Assembly: GCA_035634255.1 (NCBI GenBank)
Contig: DASQDI010000074.1
Coordinates: 1 to 60,330 of the forward strand
Origin: DATLMR01 sp035634255
GTDB lineage: Bacteria; Acidobacteriota; Blastocatellia; UBA7656
Length of the DNA: 60,330 nt
Direction: 5' to 3'
Below the pieces are notes generated by a model. It was not told where the DNA came from. It saw nothing but the letters and a program-made list of their open reading frames with translations, and searched no databases. Of the stretch, positions 9,146 to 17,314 are shown one piece after another. How positions within the stretch are numbered: the first letter of the stretch is position 1; each line of letters starts with the position of its first letter. Position numbers and translations under genes: made by a program.

Positions 9146-10093
9146 CTATTTCTGCCAGGCAATCGTCGCGAGCCCGGCCGCCCCGGCGAGCTGGTCGAAG
9201 TCGATGGGCTCACCCTCCAGATCGAACCCGAATTCAGAGGGATTAAATATATGAGGCGCGCCGTCCAGTGCGTCGGACACGGCCTGCCCGGCCTCCTGGG
9301 CGTCTATCCCCCCGATGACGAGCAGCCCTTTGAGCCCGGCCCCGGTCGCGTCGGAGGCTTCGCCCAGGCGGTCCTTGTAGTAGAGCGCGAACCTGTGAAT
9401 CTCGTCGGCCCTTGAGTCGGGCTCGCAGACGTAACTGCGGACCAGCACCGGCTCGCCTTTGCGCACGACGACCGAGGTGAAGCCGGACCTATTCGCCGAC
9501 ACGAGCATCTTGTCGCCCGGAGTATGGTCCCACATCAGCCACTGGGACTCCCCCAGGTGGCGCGGCAGTATCAGGCCCGCATCCCAGCCCACCCCCCGAA
9601 ACAGCGCCTCGTATTGCGAGAGGACCTCTTCACGCGCGACCGTAACGAGGTACCGCTCCTGCCCCCCCGACGGGCTGATGCGTTGGCGGCTTATGCGGAG
9701 GTCGGACGCCTGCGCGGCGATCAGGCGTTCTATCTTCCACGACAACACCTCATCCAGCTCGCGCCTGCTTCCGGGCTTGCTCTCAAGGTTGATCACCAGA
9801 GTCCGCGCGGCCCCTTCAGGCAGGGCCACGGACCACCTCTTCTTTTTCGCCAGCCCCGCGGCCCCCGACGTCTGCTCGAAGATCTCGGCCAGCTCGTCCT
9901 CGTCCTGGATGTTCGGGGCGTCGAATTCGGGCACGACCAGACCCGGCGGCAACTGCGTCACCGCGCTTGAGGCGAGCACGAACCCCCGGCGGCCGCGCTT
10001 CATGTCGACCACGGCGAAGTTGTCGTCGATGAACCCGGCCGCGGTGTTGGGGGCGGGGGCCGCGAGAAAGTACTTTTGTATAGCTGATGCCAT
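9146..10093 (-). CDS. pilM: PilM-like actin-fold protein of the secretion/pilus operon
   Basis: A 315-residue cytoplasmic protein with no signal peptide. It has the layout of PilM/GspL-cytoplasmic actin-like proteins: an early beta-strand block with FAVVDMKRGRRGFVLASS, a middle region with LVINLESKPGSRRELDEVLSWKIE, and a late GLLVIGGIDAQ segment resembling the second phosphate or adenosine motif. Sequence similarity is weak, so the call leans on position as last gene of a pseudopilin/secretin operon. PilM normally recruits PilN at the inner membrane to couple the ATPase to the pilus machine. No PilN or PilO gene is nearby, so its membrane partner must lie elsewhere or be missing. The 77-bp gap to the upstream pseudopilin gene has no obvious terminator. 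Confidence 0.6.
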   Translation of the reverse strand: MASAIQKYFLAAPAPNTAAGFIDDNFAVVDMKRGRRGFVLASSAVTQLPPGLVVPEFDAPNIQDEDELAEIFEQTSGAAGLAKKKRWSVALPEGAARTLVINLESKPGSRRELDEVLSWKIERLIAAQASDLRISRQRISPSGGQERYLVTVAREEVLSQYEALFRGVGWDAGLILPRHLGESQWLMWDHTPGDKMLVSANRSGFTSVVVRKGEPVLVRSYVCEPDSRADEIHRFALYYKDRLGEASDATGAGLKGLLVIGGIDAQEAGQAVSDALDGAPHIFNPSEFGFDLEGEPIDFDQLAGAAGLATIAWQK

Positions 10094-10170
10094 TAGCTGA
10101 GGCCAGGCGTCAAAGGCGGGACGGGCCCGAAAGCCGCCCGCGTCTCGGACGCCTGGCCTTCACCTCCCTT

Positions 10171-10578
10171 TCAATAGTCCTTGTAAGGAATGCCGTCGGA
10201 GCCCACGCCGGGGGCGTTGCTCTGCACGTCCGTGACGCCCGACCCGCCTTCCAGCGAAACGTCGTCCTCGTCCATCTCCAGGACCCAGTCGCGCTCGCCG
10301 GTGATGGGGTCGATGGGGACCTCGCGCAGGTAGTGGGCGCTGACCAGATCATCGAGCGACTGCGGCAGCTTCTCCTTATCCGCCGCGTACTGGTCGATCA
10401 GCTTCCGCATCTCCTGAAGGTTATTCTTGAGTATCGTCTCCCTCGCCCGCAATTGCATTTGCTGGTAAGAGCTGACGCTGACGGCCGCGAGGATCACGAT
10501 GATGGTCATCACCATGACAAGCTCCAACAGGGTGAATCCGCCCTCGCGCGATCTTTTTTTATCTAACGGGTACAGCAT
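10171..10578 (-). CDS. gspG: GspG-like type II secretion pseudopilin
   Basis: A 135-residue protein. The prepilin motif REGG|FTLLELVMVMTIIVILA shows a G/F cleavage site with Glu at +5, followed by one hydrophobic helix. After it come ILKNNLQEMRKLIDQYAADK and LPQSLDDLVSAHYLREVPIDPITG, the classic GspG signature; the C-terminus is acidic (calcium-site region in GspG). After peptidase cleavage it would assemble into the periplasmic pseudopilus. The gene starts 16 bp after the upstream pseudopilin gene, so the pair is surely co-transcribed. The prepilin peptidase gene is not in the window. Confidence 0.9.
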   Translation of the reverse strand: MLYPLDKKRSREGGFTLLELVMVMTIIVILAAVSVSSYQQMQLRARETILKNNLQEMRKLIDQYAADKEKLPQSLDDLVSAHYLREVPIDPITGERDWVLEMDEDDVSLEGGSGVTDVQSNAPGVGSDGIPYKDY

Positions 10579-10594
10579 ATCTTTTACTTAGTAT

Positions 10595-11098
10595 TTACCA
10601 GTCCGAGTACTTCGACCCGTTCAGGGCCTCGGCGTCGCTCGTGGTGTAAACGTCGAATACGTCCTCGCCGCCCCAGCTCGTCGAATCCGGCTCGTCCTTG
10701 TAAGACTTCTTGCCCCATTCGGTGCCGCCGGTCATCGGGTCGACCGGCATGCGGCGCAGGAACCTGACTCGGGTCCCGCTGGTCCCCACGACGTTCGCGG
10801 GGATGAACCCCTCCACCAGAATCTCAAGGTCCTTCGGGTACCCGGTCGGGGTCTTCCACTCGATGGGGATCGCCATGCCCTGCGTCTGGTCGTGGTACTT
10901 CTTGTAGGCGTCTATCGCCTGGCGCAGCGAACGCAGGGCCAGCCTGAGCTCGGCTTCGCGCTCGCGTTTGACGGAGTTGCGGACCATGGGCACGGCGGCG
11001 GCCGTCAGGACCGACAGGATCGAAATGACTATTATTATCTCCAGCAGCGTGAAGCCCGCGCCGGAGACGCCGCCCGATTTTGAAAAGGTCCTTCTCAT
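10595..11098 (-). CDS. Type II secretion-like pseudopilin
   Basis: A 167-residue protein with the prepilin cleavage motif GAG|FTLLEIIIVISILSVLTAAA and a single N-terminal hydrophobic helix. The mature part shows LRLALRSLRQAIDAYKKYHD and RMPVDPMTGGTEWG, a GspG-related arrangement, but it is longer than its neighbour and ends in a distinct Ser/Asp-rich tail. It is probably a second pilin-like subunit of the same pseudopilus, major or minor. The ATG at 11098 has no strong ribosome-binding site. It sits directly after a stable hairpin (11119-11158), so its expression may be controlled separately from the secretin. Confidence 0.88.
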   Translation of the reverse strand: MRRTFSKSGGVSGAGFTLLEIIIVISILSVLTAAAVPMVRNSVKREREAELRLALRSLRQAIDAYKKYHDQTQGMAIPIEWKTPTGYPKDLEILVEGFIPANVVGTSGTRVRFLRRMPVDPMTGGTEWGKKSYKDEPDSTSWGGEDVFDVYTTSDAEALNGSKYSDW

Positions 11099-11109
11099 CT
11101 GTGTCGCTC

Positions 11110-11158
11110 AAATAAAATCCGCGGAGTTCATGAAGAAACCTCTCCATGAACTCCGCGG
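11110..11158 (-). terminator. Terminator or attenuator hairpin inside the secretion operon
   Basis: On the minus strand a perfect 14-bp stem, CCGCGGAGTTCATG/CATGAACTCCGCGG, with a 12-nt loop is followed by ATTTTATTTGAG. It begins 6 bp past the secretin stop codon and ends about 20 bp before the pseudopilin start. It would terminate or attenuate transcription leaving the secretin gene. Confidence 0.65.
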
Positions 11159-11164
11159 GATTTA

Positions 11165-13777
11165 CTACCTTGCTTCGATCTGCGTCGATTGCAGCCGCAC
11201 GGGGATCACCTGCCCGTTGGGCCCGCGGAACGCCGTCTGGTCGTTCAGCGTGAGCATCGACTGCCCCTGATTCTTCACGTTGAAGACGAGGAGCAACAGC
11301 TGGCCCCGCGCGGGCACCCCGCCGGATCCGGGCGGCCGTTCCAACTGCACGTTCAACATCCCGCCCTCGGCGCTGAACTGCAACTCAGGGTTGGCCCCTC
11401 CCGCGCGCAGGAGCCCCCCGTCGCGGACGGCCTTCACGTCGAGGATGTTCGGGTCGTAGGAGAGGGAAAGGGTCGTGCCCGATATGTCGGCGTTGCCGTT
11501 GACGATGATCGCCACGTACAAGTCCTGACCTTTAGAGGCGAGGGCCGCGGCGCTCTTGACGCTCACGAGGATCGGGCCGTTCCGCTGGCTCGAATCGAGA
11601 CCCGCGTCACCGTCTTCGTCGTCCTCGCCCCCTTCGTCCCCGTCCTCGTTGGGCTGGACCCCCGGCGCATCGACCGTCCTGCGCTGCACGTTGGGCCTCG
11701 CGGCGGGCGGCGGCTGCGCGGGGTTGTTACTCACGGTCGGCTGGATCACCACGACGCCCTGCTGGTTCGTGCTGGGCGGGGCGTTGATCGGGGTGGTCGG
11801 GGACGGCACGGTCAGGACGGTCTTGTTCTGAGCCGCCGGGACCTCGGGCGCGGCCCCGCCGCTCGACGCCACCTGATTCTGGTTCGCGTCTTCGACATCG
11901 GCCAGGTATAGGATCTGCTCTATGGTCAACTGCGTCGTCGGGTCGGCGGACGTGCCCGCGTCTCTCGCGAGGTGGTCCTCCTCGCGGAAGTCGGGCCGGC
12001 GCAGGATGTGAGGCGTCACGGTGATGACCACGTCGCTCTGCCTGTCTTCGGTCTCGGGGGTCGAGAAGAAGCGCCCGAGGATCGGGATGAGCCCGATCAG
12101 GGGGAGGCCCTTGACGCGCTTCGACTCCGTGGTCTGGCTGACGCCCGCCACGAGGGTCGTCTGCCCGTCCTTTATGCGCGCGACGGAGTTCATCGTGCGC
12201 TGGTTGAAGGACGGGGTGAGCCTGCCCGTGCTGGAATCGACCGAGGTCGATTCGATCTTCATGGTCATCTGCACTTCGTCCTCGAAGACGGACGGCTTCA
12301 TGTCGATGTTGAGGCCGACGTTCTCGTACTGAATCTGCGGGAACGCCCCGTTGCCGAACCCGCCGAACCCGCCCAGGTCCACGTTGAGGCCGTTGTTGTT
12401 CTGGTTGTTCTGGTTGTTGTTCCCCCTGGGGATGGTGATCGTCGGGCTCTGAAACACCGCCGTCTGGATCGGCACCCTCTGCCCGATCCGGATCGTGTGC
12501 TGTTCGGTGTCGAGCACGTGAACCTGCGTCGACGCGAGCAACTTGGCCTTGCCCTTATCCTGGAAGAAGCTTATGGCGCTGGTCGGCAGGCCGAGCGCGA
12601 AACCGAACTTGCCGGTCAGGGTGCGCTCCGCGTTCTGCTGGACGCCGGAACGCCCGATGCCTCCGAGGAAGGGGAGGCCCGGAATGTTCTTGCTGGCGTC
12701 GCCCTCCGGGTTGAACTGGTTGCCGATGCTCAGCAGGTCGTTGCGCGACACCTCGTAGATGTTCACGTCGATGAGCACCTCGGCCTTCGCCTTGTCCATG
12801 GAGTCGATCATCGACTCTATCAGCTCAAGGTTCGCGGGGGAGTCGCGCACGATCAGGGCGTTGAGCTGTTTGACGGGGACGAGGTTCTTCGACTGGAGCG
12901 ACGCCTGGATCGCGCCCCTGACCTCGGTGATGTCGGCGTTCTTGATGTAGAACGTGCGGACGGCGAGCGGCTCGTAGCGCGCGCGCGAGGCCGGGTTGTC
13001 CAGGGCGATCACGATGGTCCTCGCGTCGAGCTGCGAGTACATCAGGTTGTTAGTCTTCAGGATTATCTCAAGCGCCTTCGGCTTGGTCACGTCGCGCAGC
13101 TCTATCGCGAGCTTGTTGTTCCTCATCTGGGCGGTGACCTGCTGGTCGAAGACGACGTTCAGCTTCATGTCCTGGCCCAGCTGCTCGATTACCGAAAGCA
13201 GGTTGTCGCTGCGCGCGATAACGTCGGTCTTGCCGAACCTGCGCACGGGGATGACCGTCGGCTGCCCCTGCGCGTTCGTCGCGGGGAGGGCTATGCCCTT
13301 GGCCGACCTGATGAACGAGGCCTTCTGATTCTGGTCCTTGGTGGGCTTGGTCTTCGGCCCCGCCGGGTCGCCGATGCTCGGCAGGTTGTCGGTCGGCAGC
13401 CCCTGCGCCTCGAGCATGTTGCGCATCTTGATGTAGGCCATCTCATTCGTGGGGTCGAATGCGTACGCCTGCCTGTACGCCTGGTAGGCCGCGTTGTAGT
13501 CCTTCTGGTCCGCCAGCTGGTCGCCGCGCTCCACCAGCATTATCGCCGCCAGTACGAGGGAACGCTGGAGGTGCAGCTGATACTCGACGTTGGACGGCTT
13601 CTCCGCGACGGCCAGCGCGAACTTCTCCGCGGCCTTGTCCCACTGCCTGTTCTCTTCGTAGCGGAGGCCCTCCTTGAAATGCTTCTTGGCGTCGGCCAGG
13701 GCCGTGACCGGAGCGATCATAGCCATTGCCAGCACGAGCGCCAAAGCCCGTCGAACCCTCATAACCCTGTTTACCAT
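11165..13777 (-). CDS. gspD: Secretin (GspD/PilQ-like) with TPR N-terminus and cohesin-like C-terminus
   Basis: An 870-residue outer-membrane channel protein. A signal peptide (residues about 8-30) is followed by TPR repeats (about 30-115), then STN and N-domains (about 190-340, with QLGQDMKLNVVFDQQVTAQM and NALIVRDSPANLELIESMID). The secretin core spans about 400-610 (VPIQTAVFQSP, INDGQTTLVAG-type motif seen as IKDGQTTLVAGVSQT, LPLIGLIPILGRFF, VVITVTPHI). A Pro/Asn-rich and acidic linker leads to a C-terminal cohesin-like domain (about 740-870, VAIIVNGNADISGTTLSLSYDP). Secretins form the outer-membrane pore of type II secretion or type IV pili. The TPR plus cohesin extension is typical of acidobacterial secretins. 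A 242-bp gap separates it from gspE and includes a GC-rich palindrome near 13998-14014, so it may have its own promoter. Confidence 0.93.
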   Translation of the reverse strand: MVNRVMRVRRALALVLAMAMIAPVTALADAKKHFKEGLRYEENRQWDKAAEKFALAVAEKPSNVEYQLHLQRSLVLAAIMLVERGDQLADQKDYNAAYQAYRQAYAFDPTNEMAYIKMRNMLEAQGLPTDNLPSIGDPAGPKTKPTKDQNQKASFIRSAKGIALPATNAQGQPTVIPVRRFGKTDVIARSDNLLSVIEQLGQDMKLNVVFDQQVTAQMRNNKLAIELRDVTKPKALEIILKTNNLMYSQLDARTIVIALDNPASRARYEPLAVRTFYIKNADITEVRGAIQASLQSKNLVPVKQLNALIVRDSPANLELIESMIDSMDKAKAEVLIDVNIYEVSRNDLLSIGNQFNPEGDASKNIPGLPFLGGIGRSGVQQNAERTLTGKFGFALGLPTSAISFFQDKGKAKLLASTQVHVLDTEQHTIRIGQRVPIQTAVFQSPTITIPRGNNNQNNQNNNGLNVDLGGFGGFGNGAFPQIQYENVGLNIDMKPSVFEDEVQMTMKIESTSVDSSTGRLTPSFNQRTMNSVARIKDGQTTLVAGVSQTTESKRVKGLPLIGLIPILGRFFSTPETEDRQSDVVITVTPHILRRPDFREEDHLARDAGTSADPTTQLTIEQILYLADVEDANQNQVASSGGAAPEVPAAQNKTVLTVPSPTTPINAPPSTNQQGVVVIQPTVSNNPAQPPPAARPNVQRRTVDAPGVQPNEDGDEGGEDDEDGDAGLDSSQRNGPILVSVKSAAALASKGQDLYVAIIVNGNADISGTTLSLSYDPNILDVKAVRDGGLLRAGGANPELQFSAEGGMLNVQLERPPGSGGVPARGQLLLLVFNVKNQGQSMLTLNDQTAFRGPNGQVIPVRLQSTQIEAR

Positions 13778-14019
13778 CGTACTAAACCTCGAATGTTAAT
13801 TTCCTTACCAAAAAGCGCGCCTTAGAACCAGTCCGGATAAAACGCTCTCGTCTGCGCCCCCGGCTCCAACACCTTCGCCGGGCCGCTTCCATCTTTCCGA
13901 TCTCGTTTAGGAGGCTGATTAGTTGAACTACTGTACCACGTATTGGTTTCAATTTAAATCCGATACGGCCCGCCGCCCCCGGACGCGCGCGAAATACAGG
14001 CCGGCCGCCGGCCCGTAAA

Positions 14020-15717
14020 TCACTCGACGAACGTGACCCGGTTGATCTCGTGCAGAGTCGTCACGCCCAGAAATACCTTCGCCAGGGCCGACTCCCGCAG
14101 GGAGGTGAGCCCTTCGGCGCGCGCGGCGCGGCGGACTTCCGAGCCGGGGCGACGTTCGAGGATGATCTCGCGGATGTTGTCCGTCACGTCGAGCAGCTCG
14201 TGGATCGCCGTCCGGCCCCTGTAGCCCGTGAAGTTGCAGACCTCGCAGCCGACCGCCGTGAAGAACACCCCGTCGCGGTACTTGTCCGGGTTCAGGCCCG
14301 ATTCGACCAACTCCTGGTCCGCCGGCTTGTACTGCCTCTTGCAGTGCAAGCAGAGGATTCGCACGAGCCTCTGCGCCAGCACGCAGTTGAGCGACGACAC
14401 GAAGTTGTAAGGCTCCACGCCCATGTTCAGGAACCGCCCGATCACGTCGATGACGTTGTTGGCGTGGACGGTCGTGAAGACGAGGTGGCCCGTGAGCGCG
14501 GACTGGATGGCGATCTGCGCCGTCTCCGAGTCGCGGATCTCCCCGACCATTATCTTGTCCGGGTCGTGGCGCAGGATGCTGCGCAGGCCGCGCGCGAAGG
14601 TGAGCCCCTTCTTCTCGTTCACCGGGATCTGCGTGATGCCCTGGAGCTGGTACTCGACCGGGTCTTCGATGGTGATGATCTTGTCCTCTTCGTTCTTGAT
14701 CTCGTTGAGCGCCCCATAAAGCGAGGTCGTCTTGCCCGACCCCGTGGGCCCCGTCACGAGCACCATGCCGTAGGGCTCGGCGATGAACTTGCGGAACTTC
14801 TTCAGGTCGTGCGGGTCGAAGCCGACCACGTCGAGGTTCAGGTCGTGGAACGACTCGTTGATCTGCTCCTTGTCGAGGATACGGATGACGCAGTTCTCCC
14901 CGTGTATCGCCGGCATTATGGAGACGCGGAAGTCGATCTTGCGCCCGCGGATCCGCATGCGGAAGCGCCCGTCCTGCGGCACTCGGCGCTCGGCTATGTC
15001 GAGCTCCGACATGACCTTGATGCGCTGGATGATCGTCTGGTGGTGCGCGATGTCTATGGGGTCGGCCGCCCTGTAGAGGGCGCCGTCGATGCGGTACTTT
15101 ACCAGCACGTCGCTGTCGCGCGTCTCGATGTGGATGTCGGAGGCGCGGCGTTCGAGCGCGTTCAGCACGACCGTGTCGACCAGCTTGATTATCGGGGACA
15201 TCTCCTCGTCCCCGGCCAGCCGGTCCATGTCGAGCACCTCTTCGCCCTGCTCGGTCTCGCGCACGAGGGCGAACGTGTCGGTGCGGAACCCGGCGGTCGC
15301 GTTTTGCAGGATGCGCGCGGCGGTGTCGCCCCGCTTCAGGGCGTCTTCTATGGCCGACTGCATCGCGACCGCGGGCTTCAGCCTCATGTGCAGCTGGGCC
15401 TCAAGCTCGTCGATGATGTCGAGGTTGGTCGGGTCCGCCATCGCGACGTGAAGCGTCTTGTCGTCGCGCCCGAGCGGGACGAAGTTGTGCCGGATCATCA
15501 GGTCGACGGGCAGCTCGTGGATGAGATGGTAGGCGGGCTCTTCGGTCTTCAGGTCCACGAACCGGAGCCTGTAGCGGCGCGCTTTCTCTCTCGCGAGGAC
15601 CTCTTCCTGGCTCATCTCCGCGAGCGCCTTCTCCGTCGCGCCCTGAGCGGGCGGGTCGGCAATTGCCGACGGAGCGCCCTGATTATTGCTCTCTATCTGG
15701 TCGATGGTTTCTGACAT
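14020..15717 (-). CDS. gspE: Type II secretion / type IV pilus assembly ATPase
   Basis: A 565-residue cytoplasmic hexameric ATPase of the GspE/PilB family. Residues about 50-130 are a MshEN/GspE N-domain. The motor domain shows Walker A GPTGSGKTTS near 323-332, the Asp box EDPVEYQ near 351, Walker B LRHDPDKIMVGEIRD near 382-396, and a His box with TTVHANN near 415. Two zinc-binding cysteine pairs follow (CLHC near 456-459 and CEVC near 491-494), as in PilB/GspE. It powers pseudopilus or pilus extension through the platform protein encoded just upstream. The gene follows gspF by 72 bp in the same direction. All key residues are present. Confidence 0.96.
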   Translation of the reverse strand: MSETIDQIESNNQGAPSAIADPPAQGATEKALAEMSQEEVLAREKARRYRLRFVDLKTEEPAYHLIHELPVDLMIRHNFVPLGRDDKTLHVAMADPTNLDIIDELEAQLHMRLKPAVAMQSAIEDALKRGDTAARILQNATAGFRTDTFALVRETEQGEEVLDMDRLAGDEEMSPIIKLVDTVVLNALERRASDIHIETRDSDVLVKYRIDGALYRAADPIDIAHHQTIIQRIKVMSELDIAERRVPQDGRFRMRIRGRKIDFRVSIMPAIHGENCVIRILDKEQINESFHDLNLDVVGFDPHDLKKFRKFIAEPYGMVLVTGPTGSGKTTSLYGALNEIKNEEDKIITIEDPVEYQLQGITQIPVNEKKGLTFARGLRSILRHDPDKIMVGEIRDSETAQIAIQSALTGHLVFTTVHANNVIDVIGRFLNMGVEPYNFVSSLNCVLAQRLVRILCLHCKRQYKPADQELVESGLNPDKYRDGVFFTAVGCEVCNFTGYRGRTAIHELLDVTDNIREIILERRPGSEVRRAARAEGLTSLRESALAKVFLGVTTLHEINRVTFVE

Positions 15718-15789
15718 TTCTCGGTCTGTTCCTGACTGATTATCGATTAAAGCGATTTCGCCGAAAACTTTTCTTTAACTTCATGAACT

Positions 15790-17022
15790 TCAAGGCGTCG
15801 CCTGACCTGACCCCATGGTGCCGATCATATGGAAGAGCGGCAGGTACATCGCAAGCAGGATGGTCATGACCAGGCCGCCCATGAATATGAGGATCACCGG
15901 CTCGATGAAGGTTGCTATGGCCGAGAGCCTGACGTCGACTTCGGCGTCGTAAAAGTTCGCCACCTCGTCGAGCATCTCGCGCAGGGCGCCCGACCTCTCC
16001 CCGACGCCGATCATGTCGATGGCGAGCTCGGATACCCACCCGCTCGCTTCGAGGCTCTCGGTGAAGGGGCGGCCTTCGCGTATGCCGACCAGCACGCCGA
16101 CGCTCGCCTTGCTGAGCGCGCGGTTGGTTATCGACTCGCCCGCGATCTCGACCGACTCCGGCAGGGTGATGCCGCCGGCGAGCAGGGTCGCGAGGCTGCG
16201 CGTGAACTGGGCTATGGTCAGCTGCCGCACCGTCTCGCCGGCGACCGGCGCTTTCAGAATCCACTCGTCGATCTTCAGGCGACCGCGCGGCGTGCGCCGC
16301 CAGATGAAGAGGAAGATGAACGTGCCGATGATCAGGGGCAGTATCCATGCCAGGTTCGTGCTGATGAACTCGGCCGTGCTCACGACCATCACCGTGATCG
16401 TCGGCAGCTGGTCGGTCCCCGCGTACAGCTTCATGAAGTTCGGTATCACGTAGGTGGAGAGCACCATCACCAGCAGCAGGGACACGACGACGAGGGCCAT
16501 CGGGTAGGCGAGCGATTTTTTGATCTTTCGCCGCGCCTCCGTGATCGTCTTCTGGTAGCTCACGTAGCGGAGCAGCACGTCGTCGAGCGAGCCCGACCGC
16601 TCGCCCGCGAGTATGGAGGCGACGTAGATCCGCGGGAACGAATCGCCCTGCGCGGCGAAAGCCTGCGAGAGCGCCTGCCCCGCCCGGACCTTCTCTTCCA
16701 CGTCTTCGAGCACGATCCTCAAACGCTCGTTGGCGACCCTCTTGCGCAGGATGCCTATGGCCTGAAGTATGGGGAGGCCCGCGCGCAGAAGGGCCGACAG
16801 CTGCTGGTTGAAGAGGAGGAAGTCCTCGGTCTTGATCTTGCGCGTTCGCGACTCTCCGCCGAGGCTCGTGCGGATCCCTTTCGAGCCCGTGTTCGACACG
16901 GCGAAGACCCTGAACCCGTCCCGCTCGAGCTTCCTGCGGAGCTCGGTCTCGGCATTGGCCTCGATAGTGCGCGTTACGACCTCGCCGGTCGGGGTGCCTA
17001 GGCGGCAGATATATTCAGCCAT
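15790..17022 (-). CDS. gspF: Inner-membrane platform protein GspF/PilC
   Basis: A 410-residue protein with two GspF domains. The first contains LLFNQQLSALLRAGLPILQAI and ALSQAFAAQGDSFPRIYVASI; the second contains FTRSLATLLAGGITLPESVEIA and GVGERSGALREMLDEVANFYD. Membrane helices occur near 170-190 (LVVVSLLLVMVLSTYVIP), 215-235 and 375-400 (FIEPVILIFMGGLVMTILLAM). It forms the inner-membrane platform that couples the ATPase to the pseudopilus. It is the first gene of the minus-strand operon, with an AGGA site ahead of ATG 17022. The 292 bp upstream are shared with the divergent lptD-like gene and should hold both promoters. Confidence 0.95.
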   Translation of the reverse strand: MAEYICRLGTPTGEVVTRTIEANAETELRRKLERDGFRVFAVSNTGSKGIRTSLGGESRTRKIKTEDFLLFNQQLSALLRAGLPILQAIGILRKRVANERLRIVLEDVEEKVRAGQALSQAFAAQGDSFPRIYVASILAGERSGSLDDVLLRYVSYQKTITEARRKIKKSLAYPMALVVVSLLLVMVLSTYVIPNFMKLYAGTDQLPTITVMVVSTAEFISTNLAWILPLIIGTFIFLFIWRRTPRGRLKIDEWILKAPVAGETVRQLTIAQFTRSLATLLAGGITLPESVEIAGESITNRALSKASVGVLVGIREGRPFTESLEASGWVSELAIDMIGVGERSGALREMLDEVANFYDAEVDVRLSAIATFIEPVILIFMGGLVMTILLAMYLPLFHMIGTMGSGQATP

Positions 17023-17314
17023 CGGTATTGATCCTAAATTGAAAACCGGCCTCGCGGGCCGCTCTCGTGTGCTCTGGGGCTGTTCACAACCAGAGGAAAT
17101 AATAGCATGAATCGCGCAAATTCAGCCACAGCAAGCGGCCGGAGATTTATTGTATTTCGGATGCGAACGGGTTACTTACACGCGCGGGCGGGGGATCGGT
17201 TTCAAAGAGTCTGAAAAGCTTTTGCGGCGCGTTGGGCTCTGTTGCCCGTTCCGCGAGGCGCGTGCTACCATCCGCTTTACCTGCCCGAAGGGGGCCGGAG
17301 GCTTTCTAATTACA

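Noticed and set aside
11972..13825. Long plus-strand open frame opposite the secretin
   Set aside because: High-GC shadow of the secretin gene; Arg/Val/Leu/Asp-rich nonsense-like composition and no family motif.
14050..15714. Long plus-strand open frame opposite gspE
   Set aside because: Shadow of a gene with intact ATPase motifs on the minus strand.
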